NCBI GenBank assembly: GCA_947574505.1
Contig: CANPJW010000001.1
Location: 186,001 to 250,000, forward strand
DNA length: 64,000 bases
Reading direction: 5' to 3'
Source: an uncultured Bacteroides sp.
GTDB lineage: Bacteria; Bacteroidota; Bacteroidia; Bacteroidales; Bacteroidaceae
Within the stretch, counting starts at the first letter, position 1. The number at the start of each line of letters is the position of its first letter. Below the pieces are notes generated by a model that was given only the letters and a program-made list of their open reading frames with translations, was not told where the DNA came from and ran no database searches. A program made the position numbers and the translations under genes. This document shows, piece after piece, positions 57,138 to 64,000 of the stretch.

Positions 57138-57145
57138 CAAAGTTA
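57138..57145 (-). promoter_or_regulatory. Promoter -7 element for the small membrane protein operon
   Basis: TAACTTTG on the minus strand, exact consensus, 26 bases before the ATG at 57111. Confidence 0.6.
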
Positions 57146-57188
57146 GAAAAATATTTCATAACTAACTCTATAAAAGGGCATAAAAAAA

Positions 57189-57221
57189 GGAAGAGAACTT
57201 CACAGTTGTCTTCCCCTATTT
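57189..57221. terminator. Orphan bidirectional terminator-like hairpin
   Basis: GGAAGA-G-AACT pairs with AGTT-G-TCTTCC (10 bp with one G-G mismatch, 4-base loop). It is followed by seven T on the plus strand and, read on the minus strand, by seven T as well. The genes on both sides read away from it, so no gene obviously ends here. A 14-codon frame MKKSNVFRKQICEL follows at 57242-57286. Confidence 0.6.
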
Positions 57222-57413
57222 TTTTAACCTAAACCTTAACTATGAAAAAATCTAATGTTTTTCGGAAGCAAATATGCGAATTATAATAATATGTTGGTAA
57301 CGTTAACGGTCTTTTTTGTTCACTGGTTATAATTATTTAACAGTTAAATGCATAAATCTCTTATAATATTCAATTTTCGGCTCTTTTATTCGTTTAATTT
57401 GTCGGTAACTCCG

Positions 57414-57421
57414 TATCTTTG
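57414..57421 (+). promoter_or_regulatory. Promoter -7 element of miaB
   Basis: TATCTTTG, exact consensus, 27 bases before the start codon. Confidence 0.65.
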
Positions 57422-57448
57422 CCTACGAAACCATAAAACAGAGAAAAT

Positions 57449-58819
57449 ATGAAAGAAACAACAGGAGCAGACTTTAAATCTGCAACTGATTCCGAAAACA
57501 AGAAATTGTTTATTGAAACTTACGGATGCCAGATGAATGTTGCTGATAGTGAAGTGGTTGCTTCTATTATGCAAATGGCAGGCTATCATGTATGCGAAAC
57601 ATTGGATGAAGCGGATGCTGTATTTATGAATACCTGTTCCATTCGCGACAATGCAGAACAAAAGATTCTGAACCGTCTGGAGTTTTTCCATTCTATGAAG
57701 AAAAACAAACGCCGGAATCTGATTGTCGGTGTGTTGGGCTGCATGGCAGAACGTGTAAAAGATGATTTGATCGAGAACCATCATGTAGATCTTGTCGTAG
57801 GACCGGATGCCTATCTCACTTTGCCCGATTTGGTCGCTTCGGTGGAAGCGGGGGAGAAAGCCATTAATGTGGAGCTTTCTACTACAGAAACCTATCGTGA
57901 GGTAATTCCGTCCCGTATTTGCGGCAATCATATCTCCGGGTTTGTATCCATTATGCGTGGTTGCAATAATTTCTGTCATTATTGTATTGTGCCGTATACC
58001 CGTGGGCGTGAGCGCAGCCGTGATGTGGAAAGTATTCTGAATGAGGTGCGTGACTTGGCAGACAAAGGTTATAAAGAAGTAACGTTGCTGGGACAGAATG
58101 TGAATTCTTATCGTTTTGAGAAAGAGGGTGAAATAATTACTTTCCCGATGCTGCTCCGCACAGTGGCCGAGGCGGTTCCGGACATGCGTGTTCGTTTTAC
58201 CACTTCACATCCCAAGGATATGAGTGATGAAACCTTGCAAGTCATTGCGGAAACGCCTAATGTATGCAAGCATATTCATTTACCGGTACAGAGCGGCAGT
58301 TCGCGCATATTGAAGCTGATGAACCGCAAATATACCCGTGAGTGGTATTTGGAAAGGGTAGCGGCTATTCGCCGTATCATTCCCGATTGTGGTCTGAGTA
58401 CTGATATTTTCTCCGGCTATCATTCGGAAACGGAAGAAGACCATCAGGAATCTCTATCCTTGATGCGTGAGTGTGCGTACGATTCCGCCTTTATGTTTAA
58501 ATATTCCGAACGTCCCGGAACATATGCTTCCAAGCATCTGCCGGATGATGTACCCGAAGAGGTTAAGATACGCCGGCTGAATGAAATCATTGAATTGCAG
58601 AACCGTCTTTCTGCCGAAAGTAATGCCCGTGATGTAGGCAAGACTTTCGAAGTGATGGTAGAAGGTGTTTCCAAGCGTTCCAGAGAGCAGCTTTTTGGCC
58701 GTACACAGCAAAACAAGGTGGTGGTCTTTGATCGTGGGAATCATCGTATCGGTGATTTTGTCCATGTACGCATTACTGAAGCCAGTTCGGCTACATTGAA
58801 AGGAGAAGAGGTGTTCTGA
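57449..58819 (+). CDS. miaB: tRNA-2-methylthio-N6-dimethylallyladenosine synthase
   Basis: 456 residues. Adds a methylthio group to i6A37 of tRNAs reading U-starting codons. The N-terminal MTTase domain has three cysteines for the second cluster (ETYGCQMNVADSE, MNTCSIRDNAEQ, LGCMAER). The radical SAM cysteines are in MRGCNNFCHYCIVPYTRGRERSR, and a C-terminal TRAM domain (about 390-455) binds tRNA. Presence of HLPVQSGS and the length favour MiaB over MtaB or RimO. The FKBP gene starts on the last base of its stop codon. Confidence 0.96.
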   Translation: MKETTGADFKSATDSENKKLFIETYGCQMNVADSEVVASIMQMAGYHVCETLDEADAVFMNTCSIRDNAEQKILNRLEFFHSMKKNKRRNLIVGVLGCMAERVKDDLIENHHVDLVVGPDAYLTLPDLVASVEAGEKAINVELSTTETYREVIPSRICGNHISGFVSIMRGCNNFCHYCIVPYTRGRERSRDVESILNEVRDLADKGYKEVTLLGQNVNSYRFEKEGEIITFPMLLRTVAEAVPDMRVRFTTSHPKDMSDETLQVIAETPNVCKHIHLPVQSGSSRILKLMNRKYTREWYLERVAAIRRIIPDCGLSTDIFSGYHSETEEDHQESLSLMRECAYDSAFMFKYSERPGTYASKHLPDDVPEEVKIRRLNEIIELQNRLSAESNARDVGKTFEVMVEGVSKRSREQLFGRTQQNKVVVFDRGNHRIGDFVHVRITEASSATLKGEEVF

Positions 58820-59220
58820 TGGGGAGAAAAGAAGAATATAAGGAAAAGAACTTGCAATATTTGCAAGTTCTTTCTACACAGGAAGGTATTTGTCCTTTAC
58901 CTTGTAATATGTTTTATAAAGTATTGCAGACAGGTACGGGTACAGTTTCACCTACAATCCGAAGTATTGTCACCGTTCATTATCGGGGAAGTCTGATAAA
59001 CGGAAAAGAGTTTGATAATTCCTATGACCGTAACTGTCCCGAAGCTTTCCGGCTGTGTGATGTCATAGAGGGATGGCAGCTGGCGCTTCAACGTATGCAT
59101 GTAGGAGATAAATGGGTGGTTTATATTCCTTATACTATGGGATATGGCAACCGTACAAGCGGGCCGATTCCTGCTTTCTCTACATTAATATTTGAGGTGG
59201 AACTGCTGGGCATTGCATAA
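58819..59220 (+). CDS. FKBP-type peptidyl-prolyl isomerase
   Basis: 133 residues. The start overlaps the miaB stop (TGATG), so translation is probably coupled. No signal peptide, suggesting a cytoplasmic protein. The FKBP fold is seen in SIVTVHYRGSLINGKEFDNSYD, VIEGWQLALQRMHVGDKWVVYIPYTMGYGN and IPAFSTLIFEVELLGI. It would assist folding around prolines. The N-terminal 35 residues are a short extension of unknown role. Confidence 0.92.
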   Translation: MGRKEEYKEKNLQYLQVLSTQEGICPLPCNMFYKVLQTGTGTVSPTIRSIVTVHYRGSLINGKEFDNSYDRNCPEAFRLCDVIEGWQLALQRMHVGDKWVVYIPYTMGYGNRTSGPIPAFSTLIFEVELLGIA

Positions 59221-59229
59221 TGCCTCCGG

Positions 59230-59466
59230 TTATCGGTTATGCAGTCTGTCATTCATCCGGTCTTCGTAACCGTCACGATATTTCTTTTCGGGCATAACAA
59301 TCCATAAGATTATATAGACAATAATGCCCGAAAAGGCTGTGAAAACCGTGGCAAATGAATAGATAATGCGCACTACCGTAACATCCCAGCCAAAATAATC
59401 GGCCAGTCCCGCACATACTCCGGCTAGCATTCTGTTGTTGGAACGGGTCAGTTTTTTGTTTTCCAT
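59230..59466 (-). CDS. PspC-domain membrane protein
   Basis: 78 residues. The PspC domain fills most of it: KLTRSNNRMLAGVCAGLADYFGWDVTVVRIIY then a hydrophobic helix FATVFTAFSGIIVYIILWIVMP and a charged tail. Related proteins sit in the inner membrane and are linked to envelope stress in some bacteria. It ends only 9 bases from the convergent FKBP gene, with no separate terminator seen. Confidence 0.92.
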   Translation of the reverse strand: MENKKLTRSNNRMLAGVCAGLADYFGWDVTVVRIIYSFATVFTAFSGIIVYIILWIVMPEKKYRDGYEDRMNDRLHNR

Positions 59467-59492
59467 TTCCGTCTCTTTTTAAGTTATCTGCA

Positions 59493-59500
59493 CAAATGTA
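59493..59500 (-). promoter_or_regulatory. Promoter -7 element of the PspC gene
   Basis: TACATTTG on the minus strand, exact TAnnTTTG match, 26 bases before the start. Confidence 0.6.
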
Positions 59501-59603
59501 GGAAAAGTAAAAACGAATTATTAACTTATACTCTTAAAAGTACTTAAAGGATAGTCCTTCTCATTCAATTTATTTGTTATTTTGCAGCAAATTAGGGCAA
59601 AAA

Positions 59604-60500
59604 GTGGATATACTCAAAATAAATACTTGTCCGTTGTGCGGCGGAAAACATTTGGGACATGCAATCACTTGTACGGATCACTATGCTTCGGGTGAACAAT
59701 TCAATTTGGTTCGCTGCGATGATTGTGGCTTTATTTTTACACAAGGTGCACCCGTGGAAGCCGAGATAGGGCGATATTATGAGACCCCCGATTATATTTC
59801 ACACACTGATACCCGCAAGGGGCTGATGAACCGTGTATACCATGAGGTACGCAAGTATATGCTGTCACGCAAAGCCAAGCTGATAAAACGGACATCCGGT
59901 TTGAGTAAAGGTACTTTGTTAGACATAGGTACCGGTACCAGATATTTCAGCAATGCTATGAAGGAGCGCGGATGGCGGGTGAAAGCGATAGAGAAAAGTC
60001 CGCAGGCGCGTTCGTTTGCCAAAGAGCATTTTGAATTGGATGTAGATACGGAGGATGCTTTGGCGGGATATGCCGATCATTCTTTTGATGCCATAACTTT
60101 ATGGCATGTGATGGAGCATCTGGAACATCTGAATGAAACGTGGGAGAAATTATTCAAGCTGTTGAAAGAGAGGGGAGTATTGATAGTGGCTGTGCCTAAT
60201 CCCAGTTCGTATGATGCGGAAAAGTATAAGGAATGGTGGGCGGCATACGATGTGCCCCGTCATTTATGGCATTTTACACCTTCCGTCATGCAACAATTCG
60301 GTGTCAAGCATGGTTTTAAATTAGCGGAACAGCATCCGATGCCTTTTGATGCTTTTTATGTATCCATGTTGACGGAAAGATATAAAGGCAGCCGTTTGTC
60401 CTTTTTGAAGGGAATGTGGACGGGCCTGTTGGCCTGGTTCAGTTCACTGGCGAAAAAAGAACGCAGTAGTTCAATGATTTATGTATTCAGAAAGAAGTGA
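59604..60500 (+). CDS. Class I SAM-dependent methyltransferase with N-terminal zinc ribbon
   Basis: 298 residues from a GTG at 59604; the TTG ten codons earlier sits in a promoter-like TTATTTTG stretch. Cysteines in CPLCGG and CDDCGF form a small zinc ribbon (residues 6-40). The methyltransferase follows, with motif I LLDIGTGTRYFSNAMKERG, EKSPQARSFAKE, and FDAITLWHVMEHLEHLNETW. The target is unknown. It is the first gene of a tight run leading into ftsX (stop and next ATG 2 bases apart). Confidence 0.85.
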   Translation: MDILKINTCPLCGGKHLGHAITCTDHYASGEQFNLVRCDDCGFIFTQGAPVEAEIGRYYETPDYISHTDTRKGLMNRVYHEVRKYMLSRKAKLIKRTSGLSKGTLLDIGTGTRYFSNAMKERGWRVKAIEKSPQARSFAKEHFELDVDTEDALAGYADHSFDAITLWHVMEHLEHLNETWEKLFKLLKERGVLIVAVPNPSSYDAEKYKEWWAAYDVPRHLWHFTPSVMQQFGVKHGFKLAEQHPMPFDAFYVSMLTERYKGSRLSFLKGMWTGLLAWFSSLAKKERSSSMIYVFRKK

Positions 60501-60502
60501 TT

Positions 60503-61372
60503 ATGGGAAAAAAATCAGGGTCCTTTTTCGATATGCAGTTCATTACCTCCAGCATCAGTACAATGCTGGTGTTGCTCTTGTTGGGGATGGTGGTATTCTT
60601 TGTGCTGTCTGCCAATAACTTATCCAAGTATGTACGCGAGAACATCAGTTTCTCCGTACTCATCAGCGATGATATGAAAGAAGCGGACGCTTTGAAATTC
60701 CAGAAAAAATTGAATGAGGAACCTTTTGTGAAAGAAACTTCCTATATATCGAAGGAGCAGGCGTTGAAAGAGCAGAGCGAAGCGATGGGTACAGACCCGG
60801 CTGAATTCTTGGGATATAATCCTTTTACAGCTTCTATTGAAATAAAACTGAATGCCGATTATGCCAATTCGGACAGCATTTCTTGGATAGAGCAGAAAAT
60901 TATGCGGAACAAGAAAGTAATGGAAATCAACTATCCCCAGGATTTACTGGATGCAGTGAACAGCAATATACGGAAAATCAGTTTTTTGCTATTGGGACTG
61001 GCTGCGCTGCTTACCCTTATTTCTTTTGCGCTGATTAATAACACCATCCGTCTGGCCATTTATTCCAAACGTTTTCTGATTCATACCATGAAACTGGTAG
61101 GGGCAAGCTGGGGATTTATCCGTCGTCCTTTTTTGGTGCGGAATATATGGATAGGGATACTGGCCGCTGCCATGGCAGATGCGGCATTGATAGGAATGGC
61201 CTATGCGTTGGTAAGATATGAACCCGAATTGATTGAGATTATTACCCCTATGACCATGCTTATGGTAATGGGTTCTGTTTTTGTGTTTGGTGTGGTTATT
61301 ACCTTTATGTGTGCATATATATCAATCAACAAATACTTGCGCATGAAAGCTAGTGCGTTGTATTACATTTAA
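60503..61372 (+). CDS. ftsX: FtsX-like cell-division permease
   Basis: 289 residues from the ATG at 60503; a GTG two codons earlier overlaps the previous stop and is also possible. Topology: short N-terminal tail, helix (about 16-36), an extracytoplasmic loop with FVKETSYISKEQALKEQSEAMG and NPFTASIEIKL, then three more helices (about 155-180, 205-235, 250-275). FtsX with the ATPase FtsE activates peptidoglycan hydrolases at division; ftsE is not in the window, as is usual in Bacteroidetes. Confidence 0.93.
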   Translation: MGKKSGSFFDMQFITSSISTMLVLLLLGMVVFFVLSANNLSKYVRENISFSVLISDDMKEADALKFQKKLNEEPFVKETSYISKEQALKEQSEAMGTDPAEFLGYNPFTASIEIKLNADYANSDSISWIEQKIMRNKKVMEINYPQDLLDAVNSNIRKISFLLLGLAALLTLISFALINNTIRLAIYSKRFLIHTMKLVGASWGFIRRPFLVRNIWIGILAAAMADAALIGMAYALVRYEPELIEIITPMTMLMVMGSVFVFGVVITFMCAYISINKYLRMKASALYYI

Positions 61373-61384
61373 TAATAAAAGGAT

Positions 61385-61630
61385 ATGGATAGACAAAAAT
61401 TCGCCTTTGATAAAACTAATTTTATATTGCTTGCCATAGGTATGGCAGTGATTATTGTCGGTTTTCTGCTGATGACAGGACCTAGTTCGACAGAAGGATA
61501 TTTTGAGCCGGATATTTTTAGTGTACGTCGCATCAAAGTGGCGCCCGCAGTATGTTTCTTTGGCTTTATCTTTATGATTTATGGCATTGTCCGCAAGCCA
61601 AAGGACAAGACAGAAGTGGTTAACTCTTGA
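61385..61630 (+). CDS. DUF3098 membrane protein
   Basis: 81 residues with two hydrophobic helices (FILLAIGMAVIIVGFLLMTG and VCFFGFIFMIYGIV) separated by a loop containing the DIFSVRRIKVAPA motif of DUF3098. Function unknown. Its place between ftsX and uppP is the usual Bacteroidetes arrangement and suggests an envelope role. Confidence 0.92.
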   Translation: MDRQKFAFDKTNFILLAIGMAVIIVGFLLMTGPSSTEGYFEPDIFSVRRIKVAPAVCFFGFIFMIYGIVRKPKDKTEVVNS

Positions 61631-61667
61631 TTTTTTTAATTTTTAATTCTCAATTTTTATTTAAAGA

Positions 61668-62468
61668 ATGGAATGGTTTGAGGCATTGATCCTTGGTGTG
61701 CTCCAAGGATTGACAGAGTATTTGCCGGTCAGCAGTAGTGGTCATCTGGCTATCGGTTCGGCATTGTTTGGCATACAAGGGGAAGATAATCTGACTTTTA
61801 CCATAGCAGTGCATGTGGCTACGGTACTCAGTACTTTGGTTATATTATGGAAAGAAATAGGCTGGATATTCCGTGGCTTGTTCAAGTTTGAGATGAATGC
61901 GGAGACAAAATATGTGATCAATATCCTGGTATCCATGATTCCTATCGGCATTGTGGGTGTGTTTTTTAAAGATTATGTGGAAGAAATTTTCGGTTCCGGC
62001 TTGCTCATTGTAGGTTGTATGCTGTTATTGACAGCTTTGCTTCTTGCTTTCTCTTATTATGCAAAACCTCGTTTGAAAGAGAACATCAGCATGAAGGATG
62101 CGTTTATTATAGGTCTGGCACAGGCTTGTGCCGTGATGCCGGGATTATCCCGTTCGGGTACTACCATTGCTACCGGTTTGTTGTTGGGAGACAACAAGGC
62201 GAAACTGGCTCAGTTCTCTTTCCTGATGGTGATTCCTCCTATATTGGGTGAGGCGTTGCTGGATGGTATGAAGATTGTAAAAGGAGCTGCAGCCGGCACA
62301 TCAGATATATCTGTATTGTCATTGGTTGTAGGTTTTCTGGCAGCTTTCATATCGGGCTGTGTAGCTTGTAAGTGGATGATTAATATTGTGAAGAAAGGTA
62401 AGTTGATTTATTTTGCTATCTATTGTGCCATAGCCGGTGCCGTTACGATAGCGTGCACATTGATGTAA
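61668..62468 (+). CDS. uppP: Undecaprenyl-diphosphatase (UppP/BacA)
   Basis: 266 residues, multi-pass inner-membrane protein. [16 protein letters not shown] and [17 protein letters not shown] are the two conserved active-site segments. It dephosphorylates undecaprenyl diphosphate so the lipid carrier can be reused for peptidoglycan and other glycans; extra copies give bacitracin resistance. 37 bases after the DUF3098 gene and 4 bases before truB. Confidence 0.97.
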
Positions 62469-62472
62469 TTGG

Positions 62473-63180
62473 ATGAATTTTAAAGAAGGAGAAGTATTAT
62501 ACTTTGATAAACCGCTGAAATGGACCTCATTTGCAGTGGTGAACAAGATAAGATACCATATTTGCCGCAAACTGGGCGTGAAGAAAATAAAAGTGGGACA
62601 TGCCGGGACATTAGACCCGCTGGCTACCGGGGTGATGATTATTTGTACAGGCAAGGCAACGAAACGCATCGAAGAGTTCCAGTATCATACCAAAGAATAC
62701 ATTGCCACCTTGCAGTTAGGGGCTACCACACCTTCATTCGACCTGGAGAAGGAGATAGATGCTACCTATCCTACGGAACATATCACCCGCGAGTTGGTAG
62801 AGGAAGCCTTGCAGCGTTTTATCGGCAGGATAGAACAGATTCCGCCTGTTTTCTCGGCTTGTAAGGTAGATGGTAAACGCGCTTACGATTTGGCTCGAAA
62901 AGGTGAGGATGTGGAGTTGAAAGCCAAGACGTTGATTATAGACGAGATAGAGTTGCTGGAATGTAATCTGCCTGAGATTAAAATCAGGGTAGTGTGCAGC
63001 AAGGGCACTTATATCCGTGCATTGGCCCGTGATATTGGCGAAGCTTTGAATAGCGGTGCTCATTTGACAGGGCTGATACGTACCCGGGTGGGGGATGTGA
63101 GACTGGAAGACTGTTTGTCGGTGGAAAGTTTTCCGGAATGGCTTGACCAACAAGAGATTGAAGAAGTTATAAACGAATAA
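62473..63180 (+). CDS. truB: tRNA pseudouridine(55) synthase
   Basis: 235 residues. Converts U55 to pseudouridine in the T-loop of tRNAs. Catalytic Asp48 is in [20 protein letters not shown] and [24 protein letters not shown] are other family blocks, and [35 protein letters not shown] closes the core. The C-terminal PUA-like extension is short. Four bases after uppP; 11 bases before queA. Confidence 0.97.
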   Translation: MNFKEGEVLYFDKPLKWTSFAVVNKIRYHICRKLGVKKIKVGHAGTLDPLATGVMIICTGKATKRIEEFQYHTKEYIATLQLGATTPSFDLEKEIDATYPTEHITRELVEEALQRFIGRIEQIPPVFSACKVDGKRAYDLARKGEDVELKAKTLIIDEIELLECNLPEIKIRVVCSKGTYIRALARDIGEALNSGAHLTGLIRTRVGDVRLEDCLSVESFPEWLDQQEIEEVINE

Positions 63181-63191
63181 GGAGAGATAAG

Positions 63192-64000
63192 ATGAAACTG
63201 TCGCAATTTAAATTTAAACTGCCGGAGGATAAAATAGCTTTGCATCCGGCTAAGTATAGAGATGAGTCGCGCCTGATGGTTGTTCACAAATCAACAGGTA
63301 AGATTGAACACAAGGTATTCAAGGATATCCTGGACTATTTTGATGATAAAGATGTGTTTATCTTTAATGATACGAAAGTTTTCCCTGCGCGTTTGTATGG
63401 AAATAAGGAAAAGACCGGTGCCCGTATCGAGGTATTTTTGTTGCGCGAGCTGAATGAGGAACTTCGCTTGTGGGATGTGCTGGTAGATCCTGCCCGTAAG
63501 ATCCGTATCGGTAACAAGCTTTATTTTGGTGACGATGATTCCATGGTGGCCGAAGTGATTGACAACACCACTTCCCGCGGACGTACCCTGCGTTTCCTGT
63601 ATGACGGCTCTCACGACGAGTTCAAGAAAGCATTGTATGCGTTGGGAGAGGCTCCGCTGCCCAGTTTCATCCGTCGTCCGGTAGAAGAGGAAGATGCCGA
63701 ACGTTTCCAGACTATCTTTGCCAAGAACGAAGGAGCTGTGACAGCTCCCACTGCCGGACTTCATTTCAGCCGCGAGTTGATGAAGCGTATGGAAATCAAA
63801 GGTATAGACTTTGCTTTTGTGACGATGCATGCCGGACTGGGTAATTTCCGCGAGATTGATGTGGAGGACCTTACCAAGCATAAGATGGATTCGGAGCAGA
63901 TGTATGTCAATGCGGATGCGTGCCGTATTGTGAATAATGCCAAGGATGAAGGAAAGAATATTTGTGCGGTAGGAACGACAGTGATGCGCACGATAGAGAC
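63192..64000 (+). CDS. queA: S-adenosylmethionine:tRNA ribosyltransferase-isomerase, partial
   Basis: Starts at the ATG at 63192 and runs off the right edge with about 269 of an expected 350 codons. QueA moves the ribosyl part of SAM to preQ1 in tRNA on the way to queuosine. Recognised by [57 protein letters not shown] and [14 protein letters not shown]. Last visible gene of the operon that begins at 59604. Confidence 0.97.
   Translation, partial: MKLSQFKFKLPEDKIALHPAKYRDESRLMVVHKSTGKIEHKVFKDILDYFDDKDVFIFNDTKVFPARLYGNKEKTGARIEVFLLRELNEELRLWDVLVDPARKIRIGNKLYFGDDDSMVAEVIDNTTSRGRTLRFLYDGSHDEFKKALYALGEAPLPSFIRRPVEEEDAERFQTIFAKNEGAVTAPTAGLHFSRELMKRMEIKGIDFAFVTMHAGLGNFREIDVEDLTKHKMDSEQMYVNADACRIVNNAKDEGKNICAVGTTVMRTIE

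Overview
The window looks like a chromosomal segment of a gut Bacteroidales bacterium, most likely Bacteroides or Phocaeicola. The basis is paired SusC/SusD genes, a one-protein hybrid two-component system, Ser-type sulfatases, an ECF-sigma/FecR pair, and many promoters with the Bacteroides -7 element TAnnTTTG. Species cannot be fixed from the sequence alone. No rRNA, tRNA or CRISPR array was seen.

Bases 1-18920 are a polysaccharide utilisation locus (PUL) built around a 543-bp near-perfect inverted repeat (826-1368 and 6489-7031). Two SusC genes point outward from it. The left one (minus, cut by the window edge) and the right one (6604-9651) share signal peptide, N-terminal domain and start of the plug, then diverge. 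Between the arms lie a broken ATPase/nuclease-like gene, a serine recombinase of the DNA-invertase type, and a GH127 beta-L-arabinofuranosidase whose last 27 codons lie inside the repeat. Inversion would leave the enzyme and both SusC reading frames intact but exchange which SusC is fused behind the GH127 gene. Downstream of the right SusC are SusD, a second DUF1680 (GH127/GH146-like) enzyme and the hybrid sensor-regulator, suggesting a plant-type L-arabinofuranose-rich substrate. This is the main finding.

Bases 19000-40000 are mostly housekeeping: rubrerythrin, a small DUF4884 lipoprotein, SulP transporter, radical SAM protein, HhH/beta-barrel protein, DUF4294 protein, TrmH-type methyltransferase, NadA, RdgB, GNAT, YitT, LeuS and a tricorn-like protease. 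A TonB-type barrel gene interrupted by one amber codon (27587-29905) sits between the nadA leader and a decayed second copy of that leader. An S41 peptidase relic lies at 22013-22237.

Bases 40100-50511 are a second PUL of the trans-envelope signalling type: ECF sigma, FecR anti-sigma, SusC with an STN domain, SusD and two Ser-type sulfatases, pointing to a sulfated glycan. It is followed by an ABC-F gene with an unusual structured leader, a GH3 enzyme with a PA14 insert and a CoA-transferase.

Bases 57400-64000 hold miaB plus an FKBP isomerase, a PspC protein, and a tight operon methyltransferase-ftsX-DUF3098-uppP-truB-queA that runs off the right edge. Limits: family calls rest on motifs read by eye; promoter and hairpin calls are pattern matches; enzyme specificities are inferred.
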